A DNA stretch of 64,000 nt, from assembly GCA_045612845.1 (NCBI GenBank), contig JAZKZV010000003.1:62001-126000 (forward strand), given 5' to 3'. A program made the translations under genes and the position numbers. This stretch comes from Ornithomonoglobus_A sp045612845. Lineage in GTDB: Bacteria; Bacillota; Clostridia; UBA1381. Of the stretch, positions 50,259 to 58,701 are shown piece by piece (the first letter of the stretch is position 1; every line of letters begins with the position of its first letter). Under the pieces are notes generated by a model. The model did no database searches and was not told where the DNA came from. It worked only from the letters and a program-made list of their open reading frames with translations.

Positions 50259-50852
50259 TTAAAAAATCTTGTAATCAAATTCGTTTTCCAGTATATCTGC
50301 TAAAAGGCTTGTACTAATACCTACAACATTGTTATAATCACCGTCTATGGACTCAACCAAAACCGAGCCCTTGCCTTGTATTCCGTACGCTCCTGCTTTA
50401 TCTAACGGTTCAAGAGTTTCGATATACGCAGCTATTTTTTCGTTTGAAAGCTCTTTGAATTTTACTGTTGTTGCAAGCGATGAGCAAAACGTTTTTCCGT
50501 CCTTTACACGCATTACACATATACCCGTATATACCTTATGCTCCCTGCCGCTAAGAGTTCTGAGCATCATAAATGCATCGGTTTTATCCTTTGGCTTTCC
50601 CAAAACCTTGTCATCCAAAGTTACTACTGTATCTGCCGATATAATCATTGCCTTTTTATTTTTAACCAGAAGCTTTGCCGCCTCTGCAGCTTTTAAGAGT
50701 GCAAGCTCCTGAACATACAAATCAACACCTATGCCCTCTTGTTGTATAGAATCCTCATCGGTATTGGTTATTAAAATATCAAAATTCAAGCCCATAGACT
50801 CCAATAGCTCTTTTCTTCGGGGCGAGCCCGAAGCAAGTATAAGCTGTGTCAA
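50259..50852 (-). CDS. maf: Maf-family nucleotide pyrophosphatase
   Basis: 197 residues. Hydrolyses non-canonical or dTTP/UTP nucleotides and is linked to septum control in Bacillus. Motifs: LILASGSPRRKELLESMG, NTDEDSI, ISADTVVTLDDKVLGKPKDK and the GAYGIQGKGSVLVESIDGDYNNVVG signature. The start is a TTG at 50852 with GAGGAG nine bases upstream; this gives TQLILASGSPRR right at the N-terminus, as in Bacillus Maf. Upstream ATGs (50903, 50894) would lie inside the U32 gene without a proper site. The TTG is one base past the U32 stop. Confidence 0.9.
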   Translation of the reverse strand: MTQLILASGSPRRKELLESMGLNFDILITNTDEDSIQQEGIGVDLYVQELALLKAAEAAKLLVKNKKAMIISADTVVTLDDKVLGKPKDKTDAFMMLRTLSGREHKVYTGICVMRVKDGKTFCSSLATTVKFKELSNEKIAAYIETLEPLDKAGAYGIQGKGSVLVESIDGDYNNVVGISTSLLADILENEFDYKIF

Positions 50853-50853
50853 A

Positions 50854-52908
50854 TCATTCAACTCCTCTGTATAAATGTCCGCGTGTAAATTCATTTTCTC
50901 CATACGGATTTTTTACACTCTTACCGCTTAGCGCTATAAGATAAAGCTCTGTTATCTTCTTACATTCATTGTAGCTTTCTTTTGTAAAGACAAGTCTTAA
51001 ATAGTCAATATCCATTTTCTTTAAATCGTCTATTTTATCTGCACAGAACATTGCCTTTGAATTTAACAGCTCACAAATACACCCGTCATGACATATAAGC
51101 GGAAATTCCTCGCCCTTACGGTCTTTTAAAATATAATCTGACCTTTTTTGGGCACATTCTCCCATTGCCTTTATGGGACAGTTTTTCATAATCATCAACG
51201 GGATTCTGCCATATGCAATAACCTCAACACACGCATTTGTATTACTAATAGCGCCCTTTATCTCGCCAATATTAAGCTCAGGTGATAACACAAGGCTTTT
51301 AAGATTGCAATAATGCCCTATCGCCTCGCCATTATATATGTTAAGCCTGTGTGAGCCATAAAATGATACATTCTTATATGAATACAACGATGCAGCATTT
51401 GATATTTCTATATCCTGACACAAAATATCCTCTTTTTTAAAGATGTCGCTCATCTTCTGGATTATTTTACCCTTGTATCCCATACTTTTTGCTTCACATA
51501 TAAGATGTGCCGGCATTGTAATCTTACCCACTCCGCATTCGATTAGTGCCATTAGCTGTTCTTTTGTTTCTACCTGTGCACATATACCAGGTTCTCTTTT
51601 CCGTCTTGTCTCGCTTTGATACTCATATGATGATATGTGCTTTTTATCTCTTTTTACTCTCTCATTTACCAAAAGCTCGCAAGCCATTCTTCTTGTTTTA
51701 TTTATCTCGGCAATACTCATAGCCGCACCGTCTATAAAAAGCTCAAGCTCATCTGCAACAAACGGAGTTTGTCCAAGCTTTTGAATCTGTTTAGTGTAGC
51801 GCTCTGTATTATCCCTTTGTGCTATTTGTGCCACCTCATCAGATATTGCAGTAGCATAGTTGTTTTGCTCATCTGAAACAGTAACAACCAGAGGCTCGCC
51901 AACACTCATATGGGCACTTATTTTTACCGGTATTTTTCTTATATAAGTATCTGTATTAACACGTGATAGCGCGTCTTTTGTAAAATAATTTTTCTGTGCA
52001 TTTGACGGGTCGTTATGACTCATCATATCCGCACCTAATTGATTTTTGAAATATCCGTCAGTAAATCCGCGCGAAAAAGCGTCTTTTAATTCTTTTTTAT
52101 CCTCTTTTGCAACTGATTTTGTATTGTCGATATACTTGCGGTAAATACCTACAACAGCACTTACATATTCAGCACTTTTTAGACGTCCCTCAATCTTAAG
52201 GGATTTTACACCTATACTTTTTAATTTTTCAAGCTCATCAATGAGCGCCATATCCTTCGGACTTAATATATGCGCACTCTTTTCCTTTTTGTTCTTTGCG
52301 CACAATGTATAAGGCAAGCGACAAGGCTGAGCACATCTGCCACGGTTTCCGCTTCTTCCGCCCAGGATACTCGACATAAGGCATTGTCCGCTATACGACA
52401 TACAAATAGCGCCATGAACAAATACTTCTATTTCTGCCTTTGCCTCTTTACAGATTGCCTTTATTTCCTCAAACGAAAGCTCTCTTGATAAAACCACCCG
52501 AGAAAAGCCCATTTTTTCGAGATATTTTACACCCTCTATGCTTGTTACTGTCATTTGTGTGCTTGCATGAAGAGGCATTTGGGGGCATACCTTTTTTATA
52601 ATTTCGGCAACGCCCATATCCTGAACAAGTATTGCATCAACATCAATACCTGAGAGAAATTTTATATATTCCTCAAGGTCTTTTAGTTCTTTTTGCTTAA
52701 CTAATGTATTTACCGTAACGTGAACATCTACTCCATAGAGATGACAATACTGCACTGCCTCTTTAAGCTCTTCCTCACTGAAGTTATCTGCACTTTGCCT
52801 TGCACCAAATCGTGCACCGCCAAGATATACCGCATCAGCACCCGATTGTACTGCAGTTTTTAGTCTGCACATTCCGCCTGCAGGGGCTAAAAGCTCAATA
52901 TCTGCCAT
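50854..52908 (-). CDS. U32-family peptidase, long form (RlhA-like)
   Basis: 684 residues. An N-terminal U32 barrel: ELLAPAGGMCRLKTAVQSGADAVYLGG, LHASTQMTVTS, EVFVHGAICMSYSGQCLMSS and GNRGRCAQPCR with the conserved cysteines. The C-terminal half corresponds to DUF3656, found in RlhA, which makes 5-hydroxycytidine in 23S rRNA, so an RNA-hydroxylation role is as likely as peptidase activity. The CxxC-rich region is probably an iron-sulfur site. Starts inside the end of zapA (14-base overlap) and is followed by maf. Confidence 0.9.
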   Translation of the reverse strand: MADIELLAPAGGMCRLKTAVQSGADAVYLGGARFGARQSADNFSEEELKEAVQYCHLYGVDVHVTVNTLVKQKELKDLEEYIKFLSGIDVDAILVQDMGVAEIIKKVCPQMPLHASTQMTVTSIEGVKYLEKMGFSRVVLSRELSFEEIKAICKEAKAEIEVFVHGAICMSYSGQCLMSSILGGRSGNRGRCAQPCRLPYTLCAKNKKEKSAHILSPKDMALIDELEKLKSIGVKSLKIEGRLKSAEYVSAVVGIYRKYIDNTKSVAKEDKKELKDAFSRGFTDGYFKNQLGADMMSHNDPSNAQKNYFTKDALSRVNTDTYIRKIPVKISAHMSVGEPLVVTVSDEQNNYATAISDEVAQIAQRDNTERYTKQIQKLGQTPFVADELELFIDGAAMSIAEINKTRRMACELLVNERVKRDKKHISSYEYQSETRRKREPGICAQVETKEQLMALIECGVGKITMPAHLICEAKSMGYKGKIIQKMSDIFKKEDILCQDIEISNAASLYSYKNVSFYGSHRLNIYNGEAIGHYCNLKSLVLSPELNIGEIKGAISNTNACVEVIAYGRIPLMIMKNCPIKAMGECAQKRSDYILKDRKGEEFPLICHDGCICELLNSKAMFCADKIDDLKKMDIDYLRLVFTKESYNECKKITELYLIALSGKSVKNPYGENEFTRGHLYRGVE

Positions 52909-53266
52909 TTTGTCCTCTTTGGTTATTGAACCCTTGGTTTCTTCTCATACTTTCCATGCGCTCTCTTAGTTGCTTGTTCTCGTTTGCAAGTCTTTGATTT
53001 TGCTCCATTTGCTCCTCAAGCTTTTGGGTACATCTTTGCATTTGCTCGTTAAGGAGAGTTCCTGCCTCCTGTACCTTAAAATACTCATCACAAATATTGA
53101 GTGCAGCAAGAACAAGCGGTCTTTCTCCTAATGTGTTCGAACCGCTTTGTATAACTTTTTCAATCTTTTCGTTTATGTGAGCACCTAATGCTTCTATATA
53201 TTCTGTACTTTCCTTAGCAACCACATTGTACTTACGTGAATTTATTGTCAGCACCACCTTATTCAT
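52895..53266 (-). CDS. zapA: Cell division protein ZapA
   Basis: 123 residues. FtsZ-ring stabiliser: the N-terminal VVLTINSRKYNVVAKESTEYIEALG domain followed by a coiled coil (NEQMQRCTQKLEEQMEQNQRLANENKQLRERM) and a short basic tail. The ATG at 53266 is chosen; a TTG just upstream abuts the AAGGGGG site and cannot be used. It heads the morphogenesis operon with its end overlapping the U32 gene. Confidence 0.9.
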   Translation of the reverse strand: MNKVVLTINSRKYNVVAKESTEYIEALGAHINEKIEKVIQSGSNTLGERPLVLAALNICDEYFKVQEAGTLLNEQMQRCTQKLEEQMEQNQRLANENKQLRERMESMRRNQGFNNQRGQNGRY

Positions 53267-53411
53267 ACAGATTGCCAACCCCCTTTTTATAAAAAATTAC
53301 GCCATTATACTACATTATATATTATACTCTATGTTTTAAAAAAAATAAAGAGGTATTTTAAATTTTTTCAAAATTTTTCTTGTTTTTTGTCGTATAATGA
53401 TAATTAGAAAT

Positions 53412-53516
53412 AAAGCAAAGAGGGCAGTCTGTATAAATTCGATATTGCGAGTTTCAAATCCTCAGGGATTTGTCTGTCTGAGCAATAGAATCTATATAGA
53501 TTGTCCTCTTTGTTTA
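53412..53516. repeat. Palindromic intergenic repeat, copy C
   Basis: Outer arms CAAAGAGG and CCTCTTTG; interior as in the other copies (GTATAAATTCGATATTGCGA, GAGCAATAGAATCTATATAGA). It lies 12 bases past the ABC-transporter stop on the minus strand. The remaining bases 53267-53411 are A/T-rich with several TATAAT-like hexamers but no clear promoter. Confidence 0.85.
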
Positions 53517-53527
53517 ATAAAAATTTT

Positions 53528-55348
53528 TTATTCTTCTATATTGCGTTCGGTTAATGCCTTCAACTCATAGAATTTACCCTTCTTCTCCATAAGCTCGTCA
53601 TATGTACCCGATTCTGCACATCTTCCGTTTTCCATAACAATAATGCGGTCTGCATTACGGATAGTAGAAAGTCGGTGTGCAACAATAAATGTTGTTCTTC
53701 CCTCTGTAAGATGGTCAATAGCCTTTTGCACATAGTATTCGGATATATTATCAAGCGCCGAGGTAGCCTCATCAAGTATGAGTATCTTAGGGTCGCGTAT
53801 AAGTGCACGGGCAATGGAAATACGTTGCTTTTGTCCGCCAGACAGCTTTGCTCCGTTCTCACCTACGGGAGTATCCAATCCCTGCGGTAAATCCTTTACA
53901 AATTCATCAATATTTGCAAGACGTACAACCTCAGCTATTCTCTCCTCGCTTATATTGGTAAGACCGTATGTAATATTTTCTTTTATTGACCCTGTAAACA
54001 GTATACAGTTTTGCGGAACAACAGAAATATGGTTTCTGTACCTGCTCAGATTAAGCAACTCCAAAGGTTTACCGTCAATTTTAACCTCGCCCTCCGTCGG
54101 CTGTAAAAATCCTATAATCATATTCATAATTGTGGATTTACCCGACCCGGAGGCTCCTACAAATGCCACACATTCACCCGGCTCTACAGTAAAGGAAAGG
54201 TCCTTTATTATTCTCTCCTTTGCGTTGGGGTAACGGTAGTTTACATTGTTAAACTCCACTGTTCCATGAACATAGCGAAGTCCTATTTTTTCCGAATTAT
54301 TTTCCACATCATTCGAAAGAAGAATTTCCGAAAGTGAATTTATCGCGTCTGTGCCCTTTGTAAGCATTGGGTATATATTTATTATGCTTGTAATATTGTT
54401 GGAAATCGAGTTAAAATATGTCTGATAAAGTACAATATCTCCAACCTCTATTTCACCTCGTATTGCAAGGTATGCCGAGAAGAACAAACACCCACAACTC
54501 ATAATGTTACTTACAATCCATGAAATAGATGCAAATTTTGCATTTACATTATCTACCCTCAGCCCCTTCTGGCGGAGCATATCTATTCTTTGCTCTAATA
54601 TTGCAATTTCCTCATCTTCAAGTCCGTGGGCTTTTGTTACGGGAATCATATCGAGCATATCGGACATTTTTGCTGTAATGTTCTCATTTTCTATACGGAA
54701 ATTTCTGTTACTTGCACGCATAGATTTTCTGAAGAATTGTACAAAAAGAATGTCTACGGGAACAACAAGTGCAAAGAACAAGGTTATGATAAAGTTTTTG
54801 CGTGTTGCTATAACCACCGAAACAATTATTCCTATAATGCATGGAATAACAGCTTTGATTGCCTGAGAGCAGAGAGTTTCCACCGATTCTATATCACGCA
54901 TAAATTTTGCCTGAATTTTACCGCTTTCAATTTCGTTGTGATATGTAATGGATAGATTTTGAAGCTTACGTATAAGACTTGTACGAAGCCCTGCACCCAA
55001 CAATCGTAGTCTTTTATCTATATGTTTGGAATACATAATGTGCAGAGGATAGTTAGACAAAAGCATAACTACAATCACAGCTGCATACAATACCATTTTT
55101 TGCAACAAATTCTCATCATTAGATGCAATAATATTTATAACCTCTGCAGTTGCAAGTGGAATTATCCAGACAGCAAGGGATTTTATTACATAAATTACAG
55201 ATGACACAATCATAGTAAGTGTATTTTGTTTAACCAGCATTTTAAGTATGCCATTCGATTGCTTTTTACTCTCCTGCTCCTCCTGTGCCTCCCTGAACAG
55301 GTGTTCATAATCAGGAATGGAGCCTTTGGCTTTTTTTGCTATATTCAT
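53528..55348 (-). CDS. ABC-type exporter, fused permease/ATPase
   Basis: 606 residues. Six-helix exporter transmembrane domain (residues 45-320) followed by the ATPase: Walker A GASGSGKSTIMN, Q-loop VVPQNCILF, signature LSGGQKQRISIARAL, Walker B ILILDEATSALD and H-loop IVAHRLSTI. Type IV (lipid A exporter/multidrug) arrangement; substrate is not readable. The ATG at 55348 has GGAGGTG, whereas a longer frame (55390) does not. A perfect WalR-type box lies just upstream of its -35, hinting at envelope work. Monocistronic, ending at repeat copy C. Confidence 0.9.
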   Translation of the reverse strand: MNIAKKAKGSIPDYEHLFREAQEEQESKKQSNGILKMLVKQNTLTMIVSSVIYVIKSLAVWIIPLATAEVINIIASNDENLLQKMVLYAAVIVVMLLSNYPLHIMYSKHIDKRLRLLGAGLRTSLIRKLQNLSITYHNEIESGKIQAKFMRDIESVETLCSQAIKAVIPCIIGIIVSVVIATRKNFIITLFFALVVPVDILFVQFFRKSMRASNRNFRIENENITAKMSDMLDMIPVTKAHGLEDEEIAILEQRIDMLRQKGLRVDNVNAKFASISWIVSNIMSCGCLFFSAYLAIRGEIEVGDIVLYQTYFNSISNNITSIINIYPMLTKGTDAINSLSEILLSNDVENNSEKIGLRYVHGTVEFNNVNYRYPNAKERIIKDLSFTVEPGECVAFVGASGSGKSTIMNMIIGFLQPTEGEVKIDGKPLELLNLSRYRNHISVVPQNCILFTGSIKENITYGLTNISEERIAEVVRLANIDEFVKDLPQGLDTPVGENGAKLSGGQKQRISIARALIRDPKILILDEATSALDNISEYYVQKAIDHLTEGRTTFIVAHRLSTIRNADRIIVMENGRCAESGTYDELMEKKGKFYELKALTERNIEE

Positions 55349-55394
55349 AGCACTACACCTCCGAAAATTCATCGTATTTTGTGAATTCACCTTT

Positions 55395-55422
55395 ATTATA
55401 ATCTATTAAATGCTTTTGTCAA
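55395..55422 (-). promoter_or_regulatory. Promoter of the ABC exporter gene
   Basis: Minus strand TTGACA and TATAAT, 16 bp apart. A WalR-type box (55428-55444) begins five bases upstream of the -35. Confidence 0.72.
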
Positions 55423-55427
55423 TAGAA

Positions 55428-55444
55428 GTAACATAAATGTAACA
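55428..55444 (-). promoter_or_regulatory. WalR-type box between divergent ABC exporter and stalk protein genes
   Basis: On the minus strand TGTTAC-ATTTA-TGTTAC fits TGTWAH-N5-TGTWAH. It is five bp from the minus-strand -35 and 18 bp from the plus-strand -35. Confidence 0.5.
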
Positions 55445-55462
55445 AAAAAAATGCTCTGTTGA

Positions 55463-55491
55463 TTGACTTTTTAATATCAGAGTGCTATAAT
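55463..55491 (+). promoter_or_regulatory. Promoter of the stalk protein gene
   Basis: TTGACT and TATAAT, 17 bp apart, extended -10 TGC. Confidence 0.75.
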
Positions 55492-55531
55492 AATATATAT
55501 AAGAATAATGAAAGTTGGTGCGTATTACAAA

Positions 55532-56542
55532 ATGAAAAAAACAATAAGCTTATTAGCTTTAATATCAATACTTTTTACAATGGCTCTCAGCGTTAATGCC
55601 ACAACATACGAAAATTCTTCATTTATAGGCAAATGGGTCGCCTACGGAACAGACTGGAGAGAAAATGCGTATCTTTATGTCGACTACTGCGACGAAAAGA
55701 GAATAAAATGCAGATTTGAAACAATAAAGAATGGCGAGGTTGAACGTTCGTATGATATTTATCAGTGTGCAATAGACGATACAAAAGCAACCTCTGCTTT
55801 TTATACAGTAAGCAGTTCAAACAGCTGGTTCCCGAGCGGTAAATGTACAATAGAGTTAAAAAAGGATATGATAGATTTTTCTATTACATCATCAACAAAT
55901 GTAACTTTATACAGCGGTTTGTTTAAGAGCACATCAGGAGAATTCGACTCTCAGAAATCACCATATAATTACAATGTAAATATTCTTGTAAATAATGCTC
56001 CTATAGATTGCGAACTCAAACCATTTATATTAAAGGACCGTACATATGTACCCCTAAGAGGTGTCTTTGAGGCTATGGGTGTTGAGGTTATATGGAACGA
56101 TACATTAGAGGATAATATCCAAACCCACGAGATACTTGCCAAAAAGGATGGTGTTGAGGTTTCTCTGAGAAGATATAACAAACAATTTAATAACTTTGGC
56201 TCATGGGAAATGAAAAAATTCGAAAATGACACATGGTCAGAAATTGATATCAAGGATGTTCAACCTGTTATTATAAACGATAATTCATACATTCCACTAA
56301 GAGCAGTTGTTGAGTGCTTTGGCACATATATCGATTGGAACGACGATACAAGAACAGTAATAATTAACGACACAAAACCCCAAACACCCGCTCCTGAGGT
56401 AACAGAAGAAGCACAGGGAAGTGATGTGCCTCAGGAGAGCGAAGCACCACAAGAGAGTGAAGAACCTCAGGAGAATGAAACACCGCAACCAAGCGAAACT
56501 CCACAACCCACCGAGACTCCTGTAACTGATGATGAAAAATAA
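55532..56542 (+). CDS. Secreted stalk-domain protein with Pro/Glu-rich tail
   Basis: 336 residues. Signal peptide MKKTISLLALISILFTMALSVNA at the start. Middle: unknown beta-rich domain (SSFIGKWVAYGTDW, KCRFETIKN). Residues 155-285 hold the copper-amine-oxidase-N-like repeat pair LKDRTYVPLRGVFEAMG, VEVIWNDT and NSYIPLRAVVECFGTYIDWNDDTRT. The tail is a repeat of PQESEAPQESEEPQ type, probably wall-spanning. No metal-oxidase residues, so it is a structural wall protein. The ATG at 55532 starts the signal peptide; an ATG at 55508 would lie ten bases from the transcription start. Confidence 0.82.
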   Translation: MKKTISLLALISILFTMALSVNATTYENSSFIGKWVAYGTDWRENAYLYVDYCDEKRIKCRFETIKNGEVERSYDIYQCAIDDTKATSAFYTVSSSNSWFPSGKCTIELKKDMIDFSITSSTNVTLYSGLFKSTSGEFDSQKSPYNYNVNILVNNAPIDCELKPFILKDRTYVPLRGVFEAMGVEVIWNDTLEDNIQTHEILAKKDGVEVSLRRYNKQFNNFGSWEMKKFENDTWSEIDIKDVQPVIINDNSYIPLRAVVECFGTYIDWNDDTRTVIINDTKPQTPAPEVTEEAQGSDVPQESEAPQESEEPQENETPQPSETPQPTETPVTDDEK

Positions 56543-56556
56543 GTTGATTATACAAA

Positions 56557-56654
56557 ACAGAGAGGACTGTCTGTATAAATTCAATATTGCGAGTTTTAAA
56601 TCCATAGGATTTAACTGTTTGAGCAATAGAATTTATACAGATAGCCCTCTCTGT
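56557..56654. repeat. Palindromic intergenic repeat, copy D
   Basis: Outer arms ACAGAGAGG and CCTCTCTGT; interior as in A-C. It fills the gap between the convergent stalk and spmB genes, seven bases from the spmB stop, and carries T-rich tails in both directions. Confidence 0.87.
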
Positions 56655-56660
56655 CTTCTA

Positions 56661-57164
56661 TTAAAAAATCCTCTCACTAATACATGCAAATATAATTGCA
56701 CATATATCCCCTATTACAGCATATGGCAACGCTTTTGCTGTATTTTTTATTCCTGTTTTTGAAAAGTAAACGCCCATACAGTAAAAGGTAGTTTCAGTAG
56801 AACCCATTATAATTGAGGCAAGTCTGCCTATGCGACCGTCTGCACCGTATGTATTTAACGTATCACTTAGTAGTGCTAACGACCCACTCCCCGAAACAGG
56901 CCTCATAAGCGCAAGCGGAAGAACCTCGCCCGGTATTCCAAGCTTTTGCGTTATGGGCGATATAATACTTGTAAGCACATCAAATGCGCCCGAGGCCCTT
57001 AACATTGATGATGCCACCATTATTGCCATCAGTGGCGGAAATATGAGCGCTACAATCTTTAGTCCCTCCAATGCGCCATCTGTAAAATCAGAATATGTAT
57101 TCTTTTCTTTTATTGCCGAAAAACATATTATCAGTGTAATAATTATCGGTAACATATATTTCAT
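56661..57164 (-). CDS. spmB: Spore maturation protein B
   Basis: 167 residues. Membrane protein with nucleoside-recognition (Gate) type motifs: FTDGALEGLKIVALIFPPLMAIMVA, LLSDTLNTYGADGRIGRLASIIMGSTETTFY, close to SpmB of Bacillus, which aids spore core dehydration. AGAAAGGA precedes the ATG at 57164. The usual partner spmA is not next to it; the neighbours are a stalk protein and an MBOAT gene. Presence suggests, but does not prove, a sporulating ancestor. Confidence 0.88.
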   Translation of the reverse strand: MKYMLPIIITLIICFSAIKEKNTYSDFTDGALEGLKIVALIFPPLMAIMVASSMLRASGAFDVLTSIISPITQKLGIPGEVLPLALMRPVSGSGSLALLSDTLNTYGADGRIGRLASIIMGSTETTFYCMGVYFSKTGIKNTAKALPYAVIGDICAIIFACISERIF

Positions 57165-57209
57165 ATATGTAGCATTCCTTTCTAATTCATTACAAATTAA
57201 CACGGGATG

Positions 57210-57238
57210 TTGAATTTCCTTTTTGCCTATGTTATACT
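57210..57238 (+). promoter_or_regulatory. Promoter of the MBOAT-DHHW pair
   Basis: TTGAAT and TATACT, 17 bp apart. Confidence 0.6.
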
Positions 57239-57303
57239 TTATTATGGATTTTTGTTGTTAAATTGAATTGGGACAAAATCACACCATGTAAGGAGGTTTT
57301 ATT

Positions 57304-58686
57304 TTGGTTTTCTCGAGCTTGATTTTTTTGTGCATATTTTTGCCGATTGTATTGCTTTTATATAATCTCTCATCAAATATAACATACAAAAATATTATAC
57401 TTCTTATTGTATCGCTAATCTTTTATGCATGGGGCGAGCCTGTATGGGTAATTCTGCTTCTTATAAGCGCAATAACAGACTACATACACGGCCTTATTAT
57501 AGATAAATATCGCGGTCGCATTGGTGCAAAAATTGCACTTATATCCTCTCTTGTGATAAATCTCGGATTTTTGGTTGCTTTTAAGTACTCCGCATTTTTT
57601 GTGGAAAATATAAATTCAATTTTTAATACATCATTTAGCTTACCAAAATTCTCACTACCTCTTGGTATATCATTTTATACTTTCCAGACTTTGTCTTATA
57701 CTATTGATATGTACAGGGGCGAGGCAAAAGTACAAAAATCACTGCTTTCGTTTATGAATTACGTGGCAATGTTCCCGCAGCTTGTTGCAGGACCTATTGT
57801 ACGATACGTAGATATCGCAAAACAGCTGCGAAAAAGAACAGTAGGCTCACAAAGATTTGCAGACGGTGCAAAACGCTTTGTGTCGGGATTGTGCAAAAAA
57901 GTATTACTCGCCAATCAGACTGGTGAGGTTGCAACAATGTTGCTTTCTACCGCAATACCGACTGTCGGCTCAACATGGCTTGGAATTCTAATGTATACTT
58001 TTCAGATATATTTTGATTTTTCGGGATATTCCGATATGGCAATAGGTCTGGGTAAAATGCTCGGCTTTGACTTTAACGAGAACTTTAACTATCCCTACAT
58101 TGCCAAAAGTGTTACACAATTCTGGAGAAGATGGCATATATCTCTTAGCTCATTCTTCCGCGATTATGTGTATATCCCTCTTGGCGGAAACAGAAAAAGA
58201 GCTGTTTTAAATTTATTTATAGTATGGCTTTTAACAGGCTTTTGGCATGGAGCAAGCTGGAATTTTATTATTTGGGGACTGTATTTTGGAATTTTACTGT
58301 TTTTGGAAAAATACATCCTAAAATTCCTTGGCAAGCTACCATGGGGAATAGGAAATATATATACTATGTTTGTTGTTATGATAAGCTGGGGTATTTTCTA
58401 TTTTACAGATACTGCAAAACTTATGGGTTTTTTTGCTCATGCATTCGGTGCAAATTGCGGATTGTATGATTTAACCACCATATCTGTACTTTACGAAAAG
58501 CTATGGCTGATTATTGTGTGTATCCTGGCATGTACTCCTATACCCAAGAAGATATTCAATTTTGTATGTTGCTTTAAACCATTAGGCTTTATCTTAGAGC
58601 CTGTTGCAGTAGTAATAGGCTTTACCCTATGCTTTGCAATGCTTGTAGGAAACACATACAATCCGTTTTTGTATTTCAGATTCTAA
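57304..58686 (+). CDS. MBOAT-family O-acyltransferase
   Basis: 460 residues with about ten membrane helices. The MBOAT core is FWRRWHISLSSFFRDYVYIPLGG with one of the two key histidines and FWHGASWNFI with the catalytic histidine. Closest in type to AlgI/DltB proteins that move acyl groups across the membrane onto extracellular polymers. The start is TTG at 57304, seven bases behind AAGGAGG; MVFSSLIFL is the usual N-terminus in this family. Coupled to the DHHW protein 15 bases later; the pair resembles AlgI-AlgJ. Confidence 0.92.
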   Translation: MVFSSLIFLCIFLPIVLLLYNLSSNITYKNIILLIVSLIFYAWGEPVWVILLLISAITDYIHGLIIDKYRGRIGAKIALISSLVINLGFLVAFKYSAFFVENINSIFNTSFSLPKFSLPLGISFYTFQTLSYTIDMYRGEAKVQKSLLSFMNYVAMFPQLVAGPIVRYVDIAKQLRKRTVGSQRFADGAKRFVSGLCKKVLLANQTGEVATMLLSTAIPTVGSTWLGILMYTFQIYFDFSGYSDMAIGLGKMLGFDFNENFNYPYIAKSVTQFWRRWHISLSSFFRDYVYIPLGGNRKRAVLNLFIVWLLTGFWHGASWNFIIWGLYFGILLFLEKYILKFLGKLPWGIGNIYTMFVVMISWGIFYFTDTAKLMGFFAHAFGANCGLYDLTTISVLYEKLWLIIVCILACTPIPKKIFNFVCCFKPLGFILEPVAVVIGFTLCFAMLVGNTYNPFLYFRF

Positions 58687-58701
58687 GGAGGCGACGAAAC
58701 C

